Positions 1-12,396 of a stretch of DNA of 64,000 bases are shown piece by piece. The translations under genes and the position numbers were made by a program. The stretch is from NCBI GenBank assembly GCA_019095985.1, contig CM032667.1, forward strand, positions 40,651,826-40,715,825, read 5' to 3'. The notes under the pieces are model-generated. The model ran no database searches. It saw only the letters and a program-made list of their open reading frames with translations, and was not told the DNA's origin. The first letter of the stretch is position 1. Each line of letters opens with the position of its first letter. This DNA comes from Streblospio benedicti. Its lineage: Eukaryota; Annelida; Polychaeta; Spionida; Spionidae.

Positions 1-353
1 AAAGTATAACATCAAAGAGTAAAGTTGACAGGGGTGTTCATCAGAAGAAATATTTTGAATAAATAAGCTCAATTGATATATCTTTTCTGTAAAGCTATGG
101 ACAGAATTCATATGTCTCTTTGCTCCCTTTTGTTCACTTGTTTGTTCACCAAATAAAATTTACTTTCATCTGTTTTATCTATATGAATTTCTTTTTTGTA
201 GGAATGTAAAAAGGAATGTCATACATATATCAGATAAAATACAAAACACGCAAATGTTGAATGCATCCGTAGTATTCGTAGACCACAGTAATAATCTAGT
301 GACTTAATATCAGTGGGCTACATCTATTAAGTGCAATTATTGTATGAACTTAC

Positions 354-427
354 TCATTGTGTTTTCTGGGCATCACCCTCAAGCGTACAGATCTCATAGA
401 AATACTGGGTAACGCAATCCTCAGCCT
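354..427 (-). CDS. putative internal exon, Cys-containing
   Basis: On the minus strand a TAG acceptor at 428-430 precedes a 74-nt coding-like stretch that ends at a strong GTAAGT donor (348-353). One frame reads as AEDCVTQYFYEIC followed by TLEGDAQ, a plausible extracellular Cys-containing segment, but it meets a TGA right before the donor after a run of A. A second frame stays open but is Arg-rich and less protein-like. No partner exons are visible, since the gene would continue off the left edge. The product is unknown, and a chance ORF with fortuitous splice sites is possible. Confidence 0.25.
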
Positions 428-3400
428 CTATTAACCCGAATTTGCCAGTGCATAGAAATCCAGAATCCAGTAATATTAATGAACATGGAGAATGCTACTC
501 AGAAAATCCCCTATCATTTTTTACGACAAACGCACAAAAGATAAGCCACATGCGTGCATTTGATAATCCACTCACGCCAAGCAGATAATCCCGCATTCTC
601 ATCTACTCGTGCGCACACTAACCAATTAGGGACAAGCACGCCATCTGCTAGCTCTAGTGCAAATCCATTCCAATTGCAATAGACCACAGATGAGACAGCG
701 TCACCCTACCACCCAATCACACCCTCCACAGACACACAACAAATAGATAAATAAATAAAAAGAAAAAGAAAAAAGAGAAAAAAGTGGCCTAGCTTGTTAC
801 GGATGTTTTAGTCATTTGTTGTTGTTTTTTCAAAATAGGTGTGGTCTCTTTGTAGCGGTGGTCTTATACTGTCAGGTTTACATTGCATTTTTTGAATATT
901 AAAAATAATATTTTTGTTAAATAGATGAGTTGAGCAAATAGTATCACTTTCAAAATATGTTTTAGTTGTATTCGACGGGCAAAAAATCTACAACTGTCAG
1001 AACGTTTGTGTATTTACTCTAAAGACAAGTCCACTATTTGGTATCGGTGTTTGGGTTTTCTTATGATTAGAATCAAGTGACTATCTACACCAGCATTGAA
1101 AATATAAGGATGACGTTTTGTCAGTAGGCTTTAACCTGTCAAATCTTCAGGTGAAGACACAGGTACAAACTTGGTGGTCTATTCATCAGGAGTGAAACGT
1201 CTTTCTGAGTCTGAGCATAAGTTAAAATAATAAATTGATTAGTACAGTGTGAAGTTATGAAATAGTACAGAATAACAGCTAGCATGATTTGTAGGTACAC
1301 TGACAGAGAATCCATAAATCACCGCTCATAGAGCTTGTAAACCATAATGCAAACATAAATGAATTGTTCTCCGAGACGAAGGAACAACCATCCAGTCAAA
1401 ATATATGCAGATTCCCAATACCCACCTTTAAAATAATCTACATTTTAAGAGTCCTATTCAGTTCTGTTACGGCTAGGGAATTATAACAAAAGTATTAATT
1501 GTATTTGAATGACAGTGTGTCAGTATACGTCCAGAAACCTATTCTAATATCTGTGAAAGTTTCATAACGACTGTAAAGTTTCCTATAAAATTGTATAGTA
1601 AAAATTTCTCATTTTATGGCCACGTTTTATACATCATGTAAAGATAATTCTGAGACCATTGCGCCTAATTGCACAAAGAATTGTGACATTTAGAAGTTTA
1701 TCATTCTGTATATCCATTGGGATAAAGTTCCTTCCCTTACGAACTCCAGCTTGATGGTAATGACGGACATTTCTCTAGGTTTGCTATATAGAGTTGCTGC
1801 CGATATATCACATGATATTTCACTGCATGTAAACCCTTGTATAAACAGTACAATTTTCCAACGCGGTACTGCAGGATTTCCAACAACAAGAAAACACAAT
1901 GCAGTGAATTNNNNNNNNNNNNNNNNNNNNNNNNNNNNNNNNNNNNNNNNNNNNNNNNNNNNNNNNNNNNNNNNNNNNNNNNNNNNNNNNNNNNNNNNNN
2001 NNNNNNNNNNTACACTATAACAATTAAACACAACCTGCACACACAATAGAATATTTAAAAAAAAACACAATGATCTTAATTGCATTAGATGGTGACCAAA
2101 AGGGACAACAAGGCAGCGATGGCAGCCTGGTCCAGCACTGGGCGATAGAATCCCTGCATCCGCCGGGTCAGCGCTCCACCAATGGCAGACCAGTGTCTTC
2201 ACTGACCACCAAAGGCGCCGCTGCTGCCGCTGTGTGATACTGTAGCGACCATAGATCGTAGATGGATTGATTTCTATGATACCTACATGTACTTATTGGA
2301 TGATCTAGGAATTTGGTGGGGCGGGGAAAGGGTGCATGCCAATGGATTCCATTGGTTCTGTAGCCACAGATAGATTGGTTTCCCCCGGTACTGACAGAGT
2401 AAGCATTGATGCCTACCATTGCAGCCTAGATGAAAAAGCCAGCAATGAGTTAAAACTGTCCACAGTGGATGGCTGATTTGCCCAAACAAAGTCAGGTGAA
2501 CCAGGCGTATTTTAGGCTTCACTATAGGCTGCAACTTTTACTTTTTAGCCAAGAACCAGTTATGTCCGATGCGTGTGTTTGGTTCAGTATTTTGAATGTT
2601 ACAATTCTGAGAAGAAACATGCATGTGTCTGTTTTTCTTTTTCTTTTTCTTGTAAATCGTTGATACATGTTGAAACATTCTAACAGTTGAATTTTCAATG
2701 TAATATAAAGCACTGGCTGCCATGTAAAAGGGCAATGCTCCCATACATTTCATTTGTATGTGCTATAACCGTGCTCATGGTGACCGTCATGATAAAATAA
2801 AACTATTTGCACTCAATATTGTTCTCCTTGCATTATATTATATATACACCAGTAAATTCAATTGCGTTATGCATTACGCACACAGTAGTTGGCCAGTAAC
2901 AGTATAATCCCCTGAATACTAGCATATTCCATTAATTTCCTTGCCCTGGTCCTGTACCTATATCAATTTGCCGCCAGTTTAGCAGGGGTGGGGTGGGGAG
3001 GGGTAGAGGACACTAGCCGCCATTTTCCAACAAAAGGTAACTCACTACAATTCATCCCTGCTAACTCTTGCACCCCATGAAATCCGCTGTGTATCCCTTT
3101 CCCAACTCATGGATCTACACGTGCATATAGTCATATTTCACGGGTATTATATACACAGCATAATACAATGAACATCAACTGAGTAAATTATAAAACCTGT
3201 GCGACCGACAATGATGTGTATATCAATAGCTGTCTTGTGACTTTCTCCTCGTTTAGAATCGCTGACTATAAATTGGCACATTGCCACAGCATAGAAAACA
3301 ACAACTGTTTCCACTTAGAAGTACCGAAGCAACACTATACATGACTGATACTTGATAGTGCGACGCTTGTGTTGAATTTTCATATTGAATTAAAACAAAA

Positions 3401-3668
3401 ACAACTTTTCTTTCAACGTAGCAGTAGTGTCTTTCACCGTAGTGGTTATAAAGAACTAATTACAAGTCATATAAATTTGCGAAAATCTAATATTCTACAG
3501 TTACTATAAAAGTGAATAAAGAGTGAGATATAATCATTAAGAATTGTTCGCGGGCACATTTCTGGAAGTGTTAACACCAAGCAAAAGCTAAATGAACGTT
3601 TGTTGTTGACACACAACAGGTGCACCGGAAAGGAACGTGCCAATTCTAAAGAGACTTTGATTCTAATC
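428..3668. other. non-coding stretch with scaffold gap
   Basis: AT-rich sequence with no convincing gene. It contains an A-rich tract near 740-785 and the 100-base N gap at 1911-2010. A GC-richer patch at about 2090-2210 reads on the minus strand as a short hydrophobic end (SAIGGALTRRMQGFY, then a stop near 2090), possibly a lost terminal exon but without a good acceptor. Confidence 0.5.
1911..2010. other. assembly gap of 100 N
   Basis: Exactly 100 consecutive N bases, the conventional filler for a gap of unknown length. Anything spanning it, including long ORFs running through the Ns, should be ignored. Confidence 0.99.
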
Positions 3669-5869
3669 ATGCCCACATCATCTTCACCTAGTAAGCTGAA
3701 CATAGCGAAAAATGGCTCGCGCATCCCAATCAAGAAGGGCTCACCCCAACCAGTTGCCACCCAGTCCAAAACCTCACACCTTACAGCCCAAAATCCAATC
3801 AAGAATGTCTCCTGTGGCCCTATCAAGAAGGCCTCAATCGTGGGACAAAGTACAGATGATGGGGAGGAGAATCTTCTGCCTGCAGATGATCAATCCAAAG
3901 GGAGCGCTTTATCATTTGCACCAGACCACGAGGAAAATGCAAAAAAGCTTATTATGGACCCTCTTGCAGAAGATGACCAAGAGCATTCAGTAGTAATGAA
4001 GTGTAAAAACAATCGTGATGATGACAAAGTCATCGAGGAAGATGAACCTGAAGCTAGAAGCAATGATGTTGATGTTGAAATGAGTACAGTGGCAAAGAAT
4101 AATGACAATAGTGATGACCATTGCAGTATAGCAAAGAAACCTATGCATGGTGAAGGCCGTGGTAATAGTCGAGATCATGATGATGAAGACAATCACAGAA
4201 ATGGTGAAGATGATGACGATGCAGATAATGATGGAGTTAATTTTTCTAATGACGAAAGTAATGAACGTAAAGCCATCAAGCAATGCATGTTGGTACAATT
4301 GTGTGTCAGAGACCCGAGTAAAAAAGAAAAGTCCAGGATGAAGACCGGAAGGACATCATTAAGCTTCTAGATGAAAACCCCTGGCTGTGGAGAGATGTCG
4401 ATGTGCTGCACTCGGCTATCCTGAACACTGTAGACCTAGGTGAGTACTTACAATGTTCTAAGTAGTGTTTTGTTATGATTATCAATGTTTTCATTTTGAT
4501 GTTTTTTTGTACACCCACACCATCTAATTGGTTAGTCTCAATGAGGACACACATTTTATGGCTTGAGGACACACATTTTATGACTTTAGTGGTCCATTGA
4601 TAGCCAACATCCATTTATTCAATTACACTTCTACAGGAAACAAATATCTCCAATTGACCTATTACATTCTAATTCCTATTAAGCATCAATGTTTAATGTT
4701 CACTAGCAGATATAGGTTTTCAGTAAGTGGGGGTTGGCACAACCCGTGTATTTCATGGGTATTGCACACACAGAAAAGAAAACCCCTGGGATTCTTTTTG
4801 TAAAATGCCACGCACCCCCTTCTCTACCGGCCTGGATCTGTCAGTAATATTCCCACATCAACTCCACCAGCGTTGCTGAGTCACTTCCCGCTGTCCGCAC
4901 TGGCCAACACACCGGCCGGCGAGTATGATGACCGCGCCCTACACGTAGCGGTCAAGCACAACTGGGCGTGCATACCGCTACTTCTGGCAAGCGGCGCTAA
5001 CCCGAATATGTCCAATAAAATGGGTCTCACTCCTCGAGAGGTGTTGTCGAAGACCTTCAGCAGAGTCGGGAGAATCGCAGCCATGCTGCTGAGTGGTGGT
5101 CTAATAGACGCATGTGAGTACACTATGGTCTTTAAGTTAAAACCATTTGTTGCGAGGTCTGCTGTGATAAGATTTGCAGCCCACGCAAGCAAATAACCAT
5201 TTCAATTTGTATTATTTCAAACTATGATTGTTGGCATCTCAGTCTACTTCTTTTTCAGTAATTGACTCATTTTATCCATTTAATTATAAGACGACAGGTA
5301 TCTAAGTACTGGAATGAGTAAACAACGTGTATTTAGGCAGGATATTTATACCGTAATAATATCCCCAATAATAGTCCTAATTCACCAGGGAGAACCAAAT
5401 TATATTGTGTTTTTTATCTTCACAATTGGTAATGTCTATAGGAACTTAGAAATCCATGCGTTATGACCTGTTACAGAATACTTGTTATACATAACTTGTG
5501 TATATCATATCATATACTATACATGAGGGGTATAGTATAGTATTGGTTGTTTTCATAATAATAAACAAAACACCATTACATGCGTGGACTTCCATTACAG
5601 ATCATACGCTCTTCAACGAAGAAATCTGGACCCTGGCCCTACAGCGAAGGGACGAGCGAGTGCTCCCTATAAACCCCCACGCCCGCCCCTGGGCTGCCCT
5701 GTTCCAGGTTGTCCGTCTCGTGCCCCGCTTCCCGCGAGCACTCTCACTGGGCCTTCTGGGCCTCAGTACAGGCGGGGTGCTCCTGTGGACCAGAAGTTTC
5801 TCGCAGTCGGCGGCTTTCGTCCTATTTGCTTGCTTTATGTATTTTGCCACTTTTGCCAGAGAATATTAG
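3669..5869 (+). CDS. ankyrin-repeat protein with acidic head and hydrophobic tail
   Basis: Three exons: 3669-4439, 4871-5113 and 5601-5869, with GTGAGT-type donors and phases 1/1. About 427 aa. The start chosen is the ATG at 3669; an open frame and a possible acceptor near 3620 leave room for an upstream exon. Residues 1-215 are low complexity, Lys/Ser then Asp/Glu rich (disordered, acidic). Exon 2 carries one clear ankyrin unit (DRALHVAVKHN, PLLLASGANPN, MGLTPREVL). Exon 3 ends in about 40 hydrophobic residues (LGLLGLSTGGVLLW, FVLFACFMYF) just before the stop, which suggests a tail anchor. The 3' part of exon 1 is one base out of frame with the acidic part; one more A in the A6 run at 4320-4325 would join them and create a basic KKRKV stretch. 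An AATAAA lies at 6043-6048. Ankyrin folds bind proteins; the partner is unknown. Confidence 0.7.
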
Positions 5870-6448
5870 GGCTTTGATGGATGATTTAGTGGGTTAATAT
5901 GGCATGTTCAGCATTTATATATTGAAGTATAAGTGAAAGCAACACCAACATTTGTATTATTGCATGTCCTCTGTATAATGTTCAATATACATACAAATTA
6001 ATGTACGTTGATAGATATCGATACAATTGTAATAATTCCGTAAATAAAAGTGACAAACTGGCGTATTTGGTTTCCATTTTACCCCCTTGAAAATGCATTC
6101 GTGTCTCTAACATTTCTGTATGTGTGTACAGGTATATTTAAAAGAACAGTGGTCACATGTATTGGCACACCTAAGGCATCAAAAAAAGGAAATAGATCTA
6201 CAAAAACAAAACAAAACAAATCTAACAAGAACACGTAAAGAACACTCCAATATATAAATAAAATAGTATGCAGGCCTAAACCTCAATAAACTTTAGAAAT
6301 ACTACAAGTATTGAATATTGCCCTTGGTATACAATTGCAATGGGTTATCTCTAATCAGAACACTAATCTCAATTGAGATGTGGTCGGTGATATTATGGAG
6401 GTTTGGTGAGGAACCTGTGGGAAGGTCAACAATGGTCTCCTTGGGTAC

Positions 6449-6528
6449 ATCTCATTGGTCCCCCATCTCATTGGTCCCCCGTCTCACTGGTTCCCCATCT
6501 CATTGGTCCCCCGTCTCATTGGTCCCCC
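6449..6528. repeat. 16-bp minisatellite x5 carrying ATTGG boxes
   Basis: Five abutting 16-bp units at 6449, 6465, 6481, 6497 and 6513, of consensus RTCTCATTGGTCCCCC; four hold ATTGG, the inverted CCAAT pentamer bound by NF-Y, and one holds ACTGG. The array sits about 110 bp upstream of the next exon. Confidence 0.9.
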
Positions 6529-6580
6529 GTCTGATGATCCAGGCTTACACACATAATCATCCTCTGTATATCCAGTATCG

Positions 6581-6612
6581 CTAGCATCGTTCAACCAGAC
6601 TCTATTGCATAC
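6581..6612. repeat. half copy of foldback element (see 38164)
   Basis: The string TCGTTCAACCAGACTCTRT, matching the left arm of the palindromic element at 38164-38238, appears here without its right arm. It lies just upstream of the tandem-repeat exon. Confidence 0.55.
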
Positions 6613-6637
6613 AGTTGGTGAGCGCACGCCACCACAG

Positions 6638-7251
6638 GGTCGCGAGTCGCGATGGGTATTACAAGAATTACTTCAAAAGTCTGAACCCATGGAAGAAAGA
6701 CTGACAGAACCAGTCGTCATCAAGTGCAAGTCACGTCCATTCACGGAACTAGACTTCGCAAGTCGCGATGGGTATTACAAGAGTTACTTCAAAAAGTCTG
6801 AACCCATGGAAGAAAGACGCAGAACCAGTCGTCATCAAGTACAAGTCACGTCCATTCACGGAACTAGACTTTGCAAGTCGCGATGGGTATTATAAGCAGT
6901 TCTTCCAGAAATCGCAGCCAGAATCTCCAGAAACAGTACTCAACATTGCTACTGTACCTCAAGTTACAGATTCTGATTTGCCCAAGATTAAGGAAGAGCG
7001 ACTCGTGTACAAGTCCCGTCCGTTCACAGAATTAGACTTTGTAAATCCAAACAGGAGTCTACAAGGAGTTCTTTGTGAAATCTGTGAAGAGTAGCAAAGC
7101 AAGATCGCCAAGTTCTTCAAGTTCTAGTGAAATGGACATGTCGAGGAAGAGGAAGTATAAGATCAACAGAAACACAGCACTCATCGCGTGTGACTCAGAA
7201 GTTGACGTTGTACCTCGTAAGAGGAAGTTTGTTGTCAGAAAAAGAGTGTGA
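6638..7251 (+). CDS. tandem-repeat basic protein exon (frames broken)
   Basis: After a CCACAG acceptor (ending 6637) the sequence encodes about three and a half copies of a repeat with core KSRPFTELDFASRDGYYK followed by an aromatic/basic YFKKSEP. The C-terminus is Ser-rich then strongly basic (SRKRKYKIN, PRKRKF, VRKRV, stop at 7249-7251), suggesting a nuclear location. The first two DNA units (6645-6760, 6761-6875) are nearly identical; the third is longer and more diverged. The reading frame changes within unit 1 (A4 at 6675-6678 versus A5 in unit 2), in the middle of unit 2, and near 7040. These may be sequence errors or a decaying gene. I do not recognise the family. No upstream exon was identified. 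Confidence 0.5.
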
Positions 7252-7564
7252 ATATTTCACAGTTTCTGACATTTTGTTCTATAGTATGTAAATATTAATT
7301 GGGTCACATGTTTATTTATTTAATTCTGGTTGGAACTCTTACTAATTTATTATATTATTATTCTGGTTTATTCTTGCTTCGTTAAAATATCTATAACAGA
7401 TATGTATTATATATATATATCATTACAGGTATATTGCGGGAATAAAAATACCAACCAACCAGAACATCTTGCCTTTTTATATTTCACATTTCACAAACAG
7501 CTGGCACAAAAATATAGAGTTCACCTATTCTTAAGTTTTACTGTTTTCATTTTTATCAAATATT

Positions 7565-7612
7565 ATAACATAACATGACATAACATAACATAACATCACT
7601 TAACAGAACATG
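7565..7612. repeat. ATAAC-type pentanucleotide repeat
   Basis: Imperfect run of TAACA/ATAAC units beside the 3' end of the small minus-strand gene. Confidence 0.7.
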
Positions 7613-7643
7613 ATTGATTTCAGCATATAAAATTCCACACATT

Positions 7644-7963
7644 TCAAAAGAGGTGAAATATAAGAATCAAATAAGAATAAAACCTGTGAGCACTCAGAAT
7701 TTCAAACATTTCATTGAGGGTGGGCTCTGTCTTTAACACATAGTCCCCATCCTCAGCACTTAGATCCACCGGTCTGACACCGTCTCCCCGTATAGAGGTC
7801 TACATTTTATAGAGTTGCTCATAACTGTAAGTTGCACTGTATCAATATTGAGTTGAGCATCCTACCTGTAGTCCCACGGCTGGTAGCTCCTCTCCCGCCT
7901 GTCGCGCTCGCCGGTGATGTGACCCGGGCACGGGTAGTGGCGGGCCAGGAACAACGACGCCAT
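7644..7963 (-). CDS. small two-exon protein, unknown function
   Basis: Exon 1 (7963-7866) starts with ATG and reads MASLFLARHYPCPGH with GC-rich codons, ending in an AG|GTAGG donor. Exon 2 (7799-7644) follows a TGTAG acceptor and reads on as SAEDGDYVLKTEPTLNEMF to a TGA at 7644-7646. The start of exon 2 needs one extra G in the G4 run (plus-strand C4 at 7786-7789) to stay in frame; an alternative acceptor about 30 nt further in would avoid this but lacks a pyrimidine tract. The joined product is about 84 aa, charged, with no signal peptide or membrane segment and several Tyr/Trp/Pro motifs (SYQPWDYRPLYGG). The compact aromatic/proline make-up recalls small ciliary proteins, but that is only an impression. 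It is convergent with the tandem-repeat gene. Confidence 0.5.
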
Positions 7964-10948
7964 CGCACTTCAAAGATACTGAATACTGATACTATGTATT
8001 CCTGTCAAACACCATTGATACTGAGTTTATGTAATCCTCGCTTACACCATCGATACTGACTTTTGAATGAGTGCAATCCTTGCTTACGCCAATGTTATCA
8101 CAGCTTGCTAGAGTTTTTGAATAGCGTACACATTGTGTAGGTCATATTTGTATCCGATGATACGATGTCTGTACATCCCACCTGACATTGTCAGAGATTT
8201 TGTGGTATGTTTCACAAGCAGATCTGTTTAGCATCTTGTTTCATCTATTGTCAAAATGTTTTCATACCATGCGTTAATAAAATACAGATCTTCAAATGAA
8301 TGCGTGTTTCGTGCAAAATCTAACTTTCATCCTGCACTTTTTAATTTGTTCATGCTTTAAATTGTTATTATACAATTCTGCAATCGTCTTTATTTCAATA
8401 TATGGCGCTTATTCAAACATATATATCCATCATTTGTGTTTCATGTGACATATACAATTATTTGACTCTCACCACTTTCATAACAAAGAATCTAGTTTCC
8501 TGTACAAATTTATAAATAATATTTGCTGTGCTTCTGCTTCGGTGAAAACATTCTTGTGACAATGTTGTTCTGTACGGTAATGTTGGTTTCCATCAACTGT
8601 TATCTGCAATAATGCATAACTGCCTTAATGTAATATACAGACATGAACAGTATTATTCCAACTGATGTAACACTATCTACTATCACTTCACAAATAATGT
8701 ATGACCTCCACTGCCTTGTATTGTGGCTACATGATCAATGGCAAATTTGGAATGTTGTATTCAGTGAAAGACTAGACAGTGGGGTTTTGACGGTTCACCT
8801 AGTCAACTATGTGATTGTCATTGATAAAGAGATCTCACAACCCTATTATGATCAAAGCTATGCAAGCCCCTAAGCTTCATAAGCCAATTTATGGCGGGAG
8901 GACTGCAGAAGCGAAATGACGTGATTGCCATAGAGGCAGATCCGCGATTTCCGTAGAGGGTCCATACACTACATATCTGAATTCATTCAGACCGCATCCG
9001 TACCGACACCATTGGTCCACATGACTAGATCTAAATAATGTATAAAACATGTCCACAGTGGGGTGGGTGGGTGGGGGGGGGGGGCAAGGACTACATCCCT
9101 GGAGTTGCACTGAGCACAATATCATGTTGTCGACCAGGGTCGCCACACAGTGTCCTCTCATAATGCTTTTGACATCACGGATTGTAAGTGTGACTGGTTA
9201 AACCGTCCGTCAGACAGTCCCGAATGTTCTCCCCACGTGCTGAATCAATGAATGTTTACGGTGAAAATAGATGGGGAAATATGATTGACCTCCTTTTACG
9301 GACAAGTCTGTGACGAGACAATGTGCTTCTATAGCAATGGTTACAATGCAAGGACTGATTCAGCTTCAGCATTCGGGACTACTGTCCTCATATATACAAC
9401 GCATTAATGATTACATAATGATTGCATCGATGCAAATAGAAAGCGAAAAATCCACATACTCCAGGTTCAAAACATGAAAAAAATCCCATGATATCCTCAA
9501 AATTGGTATAGTACTAAATATTCCCATCGGTGATGAATATTATATAGGCATTCACACAAATTGTCTCATTGTTAAATGGCCGTACCATAAAGCACATTCT
9601 AGCTGCTGCTTGGCGTGAGACGTTGTGTTTAAAACACCTTCTCTTGGCAGCAGAAACTCCCATTAGCGCTAATATGGACACCGATCATTGCAACCCCCAT
9701 TTCGTTTGGTTCGAATAAGGAAAGTTTGCGTACATGTTTATGTATATGGTATGATTTGTTTATGACCTGATCGTAGTAACCTACGCTGCATGCCATGAAA
9801 ATTAAACAGTTTCATGTTCAAAATTTTTGAAACCTCATGGGGGCTATCGTGTACGTTACCTCAATGGATAGGTGGAGGTTAGCAGCTTATAGGAAAGGAC
9901 ACGGTCCTATTATAAACGTGGTCTCTTTCATGAGGTGGTCTTAATTGGAGGTTATACTGTACTGTAATGTGCATATGCAAAAGTTAATTTCACTGCATTT
10001 GTAACGTTCAATATCGAAACTTAAATGAAAAATACCTACAGCTTTTGAAATATTCATATTTCAAAGTGAAACACGTCACTATTTGTATGGACACGCCGTA
10101 GATGAATTTCCCTGCGGCAAAACATCGTGTTTTTTTCTGCTGCCAAAAATGTGATTTTTACACCTCTCACAGCGACGGTCACTAGAGTTCAAGACTAGAG
10201 CCTTTTACCGCTAATTACGTTCATTAACACCGGTTAAGCCACCACCTTTGCTAATTAGCTAATTGCAATATATTGAGCTCAGCCTTGTAGAACTGAACAT
10301 ACGCATGCATTATAGATTGACCGTTTCTATCTAATATACCGTTTTTAAAGTGAACCTCCCTTTTGACGACACCTGCCTTGTACGGATACTTCTAAAGGTG
10401 TTCACATAAGACCATTTCTACACGGTCTATATATAGCCTCAGTCTGATATTCACGAATTTGCATCCATATTTCTTCAAATGCGATAAGAGATGAGGTAGA
10501 TATATAAGAGCCACATGCGGACGATGATTCTACGATTTAACAACTCGTCTTTTAAGAAACAATATGCCTATGGCATTAGAATGCTACCAATTTGTTATTT
10601 AAAACAGCCAGAGCCCAGCCATTTCGTTTCCAACATTCTCTCTGAATTTAAAGCTTCATGAACCACACATATATTCGTATTTCATTCAACGATGGTTGTA
10701 TAACAATCATTGATTGCATTGTTCTACTTCTATCTTTAGACCACGAATCAATTTACCCCGTGCATTCTAACTCTAATAGCTGTTATTGTACTTCTTCCAT
10801 AGTGCACACTTCACTTAACATTTGCTACTATGACGTCATCCTTGTACCAATGTATATAGTTAACCACATAGATTTGCCGTAAGAACTATCAATTAATCAC
10901 ACTCATGCCTCACAAGCTAGAAATAATGTCCATATTGACCTACCTGTA
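7964..10948. other. intergenic, no gene seen
   Basis: AT-rich DNA with a G-rich run (9058-9085, GGTGGGTGGGTGGG type), a TACAGTA-AACCT-type repeat end on the minus strand at 9949-9961, and similar degenerate sequence near 10330-10440. No splice-flanked open frames stood out. Confidence 0.5.
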
Positions 10949-11161
10949 GCAAATTTGTTCAAGCACTGTACTTGCAAGTCCAGTACTTGTTGGGAAGTTT
11001 ATGGGACCTGTACCAATGAAGTCCATGAAATCTGTGACCCACCTGTACATGTATACATGTGTAAAGATGCCGGTGGTATTCAAAATATATCTACTAGAGA
11101 GACCACTTTGAAGCGTGGGGTGCAGTACACCCTCGTCAAGTGTACCAGTGATAACAGTTGA
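10949..11161 (+). CDS. putative terminal exon of a Cys-rich secreted protein
   Basis: A CTACCTGTAG acceptor ends at 10948. The frame then reads KHCTCKSSTCWEVYGTC and ICDPPVHVYMC, ending YTLVKCTSDNS at TGA 11159-11161. Eight Cys in about 70 residues, with no Lys/Arg-rich or hydrophobic run, suggest a disulphide-rich extracellular domain. The tail CTSDNS faintly recalls the end of Ly6/uPAR folds, but spacing does not fit well enough to name it. The signal-peptide exon was not found upstream. Confidence 0.4.
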   Translation, partial: ANLFKHCTCKSSTCWEVYGTCTNEVHEICDPPVHVYMCKDAGGIQNISTRETTLKRGVQYTLVKCTSDNS

Positions 11162-12118
11162 GCAACATTCATATTCTTGTAGAGACTTATATAACTAACA
11201 ACCATAAAGTAGAACAAAAGTGTTGAAAACTATTTATGTCCCTACTATAGCCACTATATGATTTCTCTCAACATGATAACGTAGATTACGAATCTTTTCC
11301 ATTCTTACTATCTTGACAAGTGCATTGATATCATATCAAATAAAACAGCCACATTCAACCGTGGAATGCACTGAGCCCTGTCTTATATAAAGCCTTATTG
11401 ATGAGATAAGCTGGAGATATTGCTCAAACCTATTGCTATATGACAGAGGAACCATAATGCATGAGTTTAGATCTACATGGGTAACAATGAGCCAAGGTTA
11501 ACATGGCCGGATGCACTGCTGATAGATTACATTCCGTTTGGTGCATGACTATGGTTTGTGATTATTAAAAGCTCTAGATTACAACCTGTCAAGCTGGGAT
11601 CCTACCTAGTGTGATAGTAGATACGTGATCTGTAGGGTTCTACTTTGGCCAAATGTGACACTGTAAATTTCTTATCAGGAGGCTTACATCGTCATATCTC
11701 ACGGCCATATACGCAGTATATAGTACCGGTAGTCATTGCACCACTGAATATATGTGCAGTGTAAAAGAAATTTCTGTAGACCGACGATGGGGACATACGA
11801 CTCCTTACATATGTTATATGTGTACGTCATAAAAGTGACATGAAAGTCATTTGTATGTGACACGTGTGCTGTAAAATTGGATAGGTCCCGAAGTTCATTG
11901 CTGGATTGTGATATTCGCTTTATTAAAATAATATAACAACACACTTTATATGGTATTGTAATAGGACATGTTTATTATGTCAAAACAAACTATAGCTACC
12001 TTGATTAAATGTAAACAGCAAAAATAAAATTGAAAGTTTTTAACAATTGCAGTAAGAGAAAACAAACGTATGTCTGAATGATACAAAGTTTTGGAAACGA
12101 ATGACAAAAATATGGAGA

Positions 12119-12194
12119 GTTCTCATGGAATAGGCGGCGCCCGTCTGGAAGGGGTTAAAGGGCAGCCGGTGACCTAGCCCGAGGTCATGAGAAC
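12119..12194. other. 76-nt nested inverted repeat with ER6-like site
   Basis: A perfect 9-bp outer pair (GTTCTCATG at 12119-12127, CATGAGAAC at 12186-12194) encloses a GC-rich core that can itself fold (GGC..GCCC with GGGCAGCC). It also contains TGACCT-N6-AGGTCA (12170-12187), a perfect everted nuclear-receptor half-site pair with 6-nt spacing. The base composition stands out from its AT-rich flanks. Confidence 0.5.
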
Positions 12195-12347
12195 AGTTTG
12201 GGAGTGAAGACACGTTCAACATACAAAGACATCCGCCTTGCGAATGTTTATTTTTAGAAACTTCTTTCTAGAGGACAATAGCGAACGACACTTATTTCCG
12301 GACGCATGTTTATGACGAAACATTAATGTACTAATCTTTATGGGCTA

Positions 12348-12396
12348 TCTAGAATCTAGATCTAGAATCTAGATATGGAATCTAGAATCTAGATCT
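12348..12396. repeat. palindromic AATCTAGATCTAG cluster
   Basis: Short tandem and palindromic copies of AATCTAGATCTAG fill about 50 bp, so every unit is its own inverted repeat. Confidence 0.8.

Noticed and set aside
1690-2202. Long open frames across 1.7-2.2 kb
   Set aside because: They are open only because they run through the N gap.
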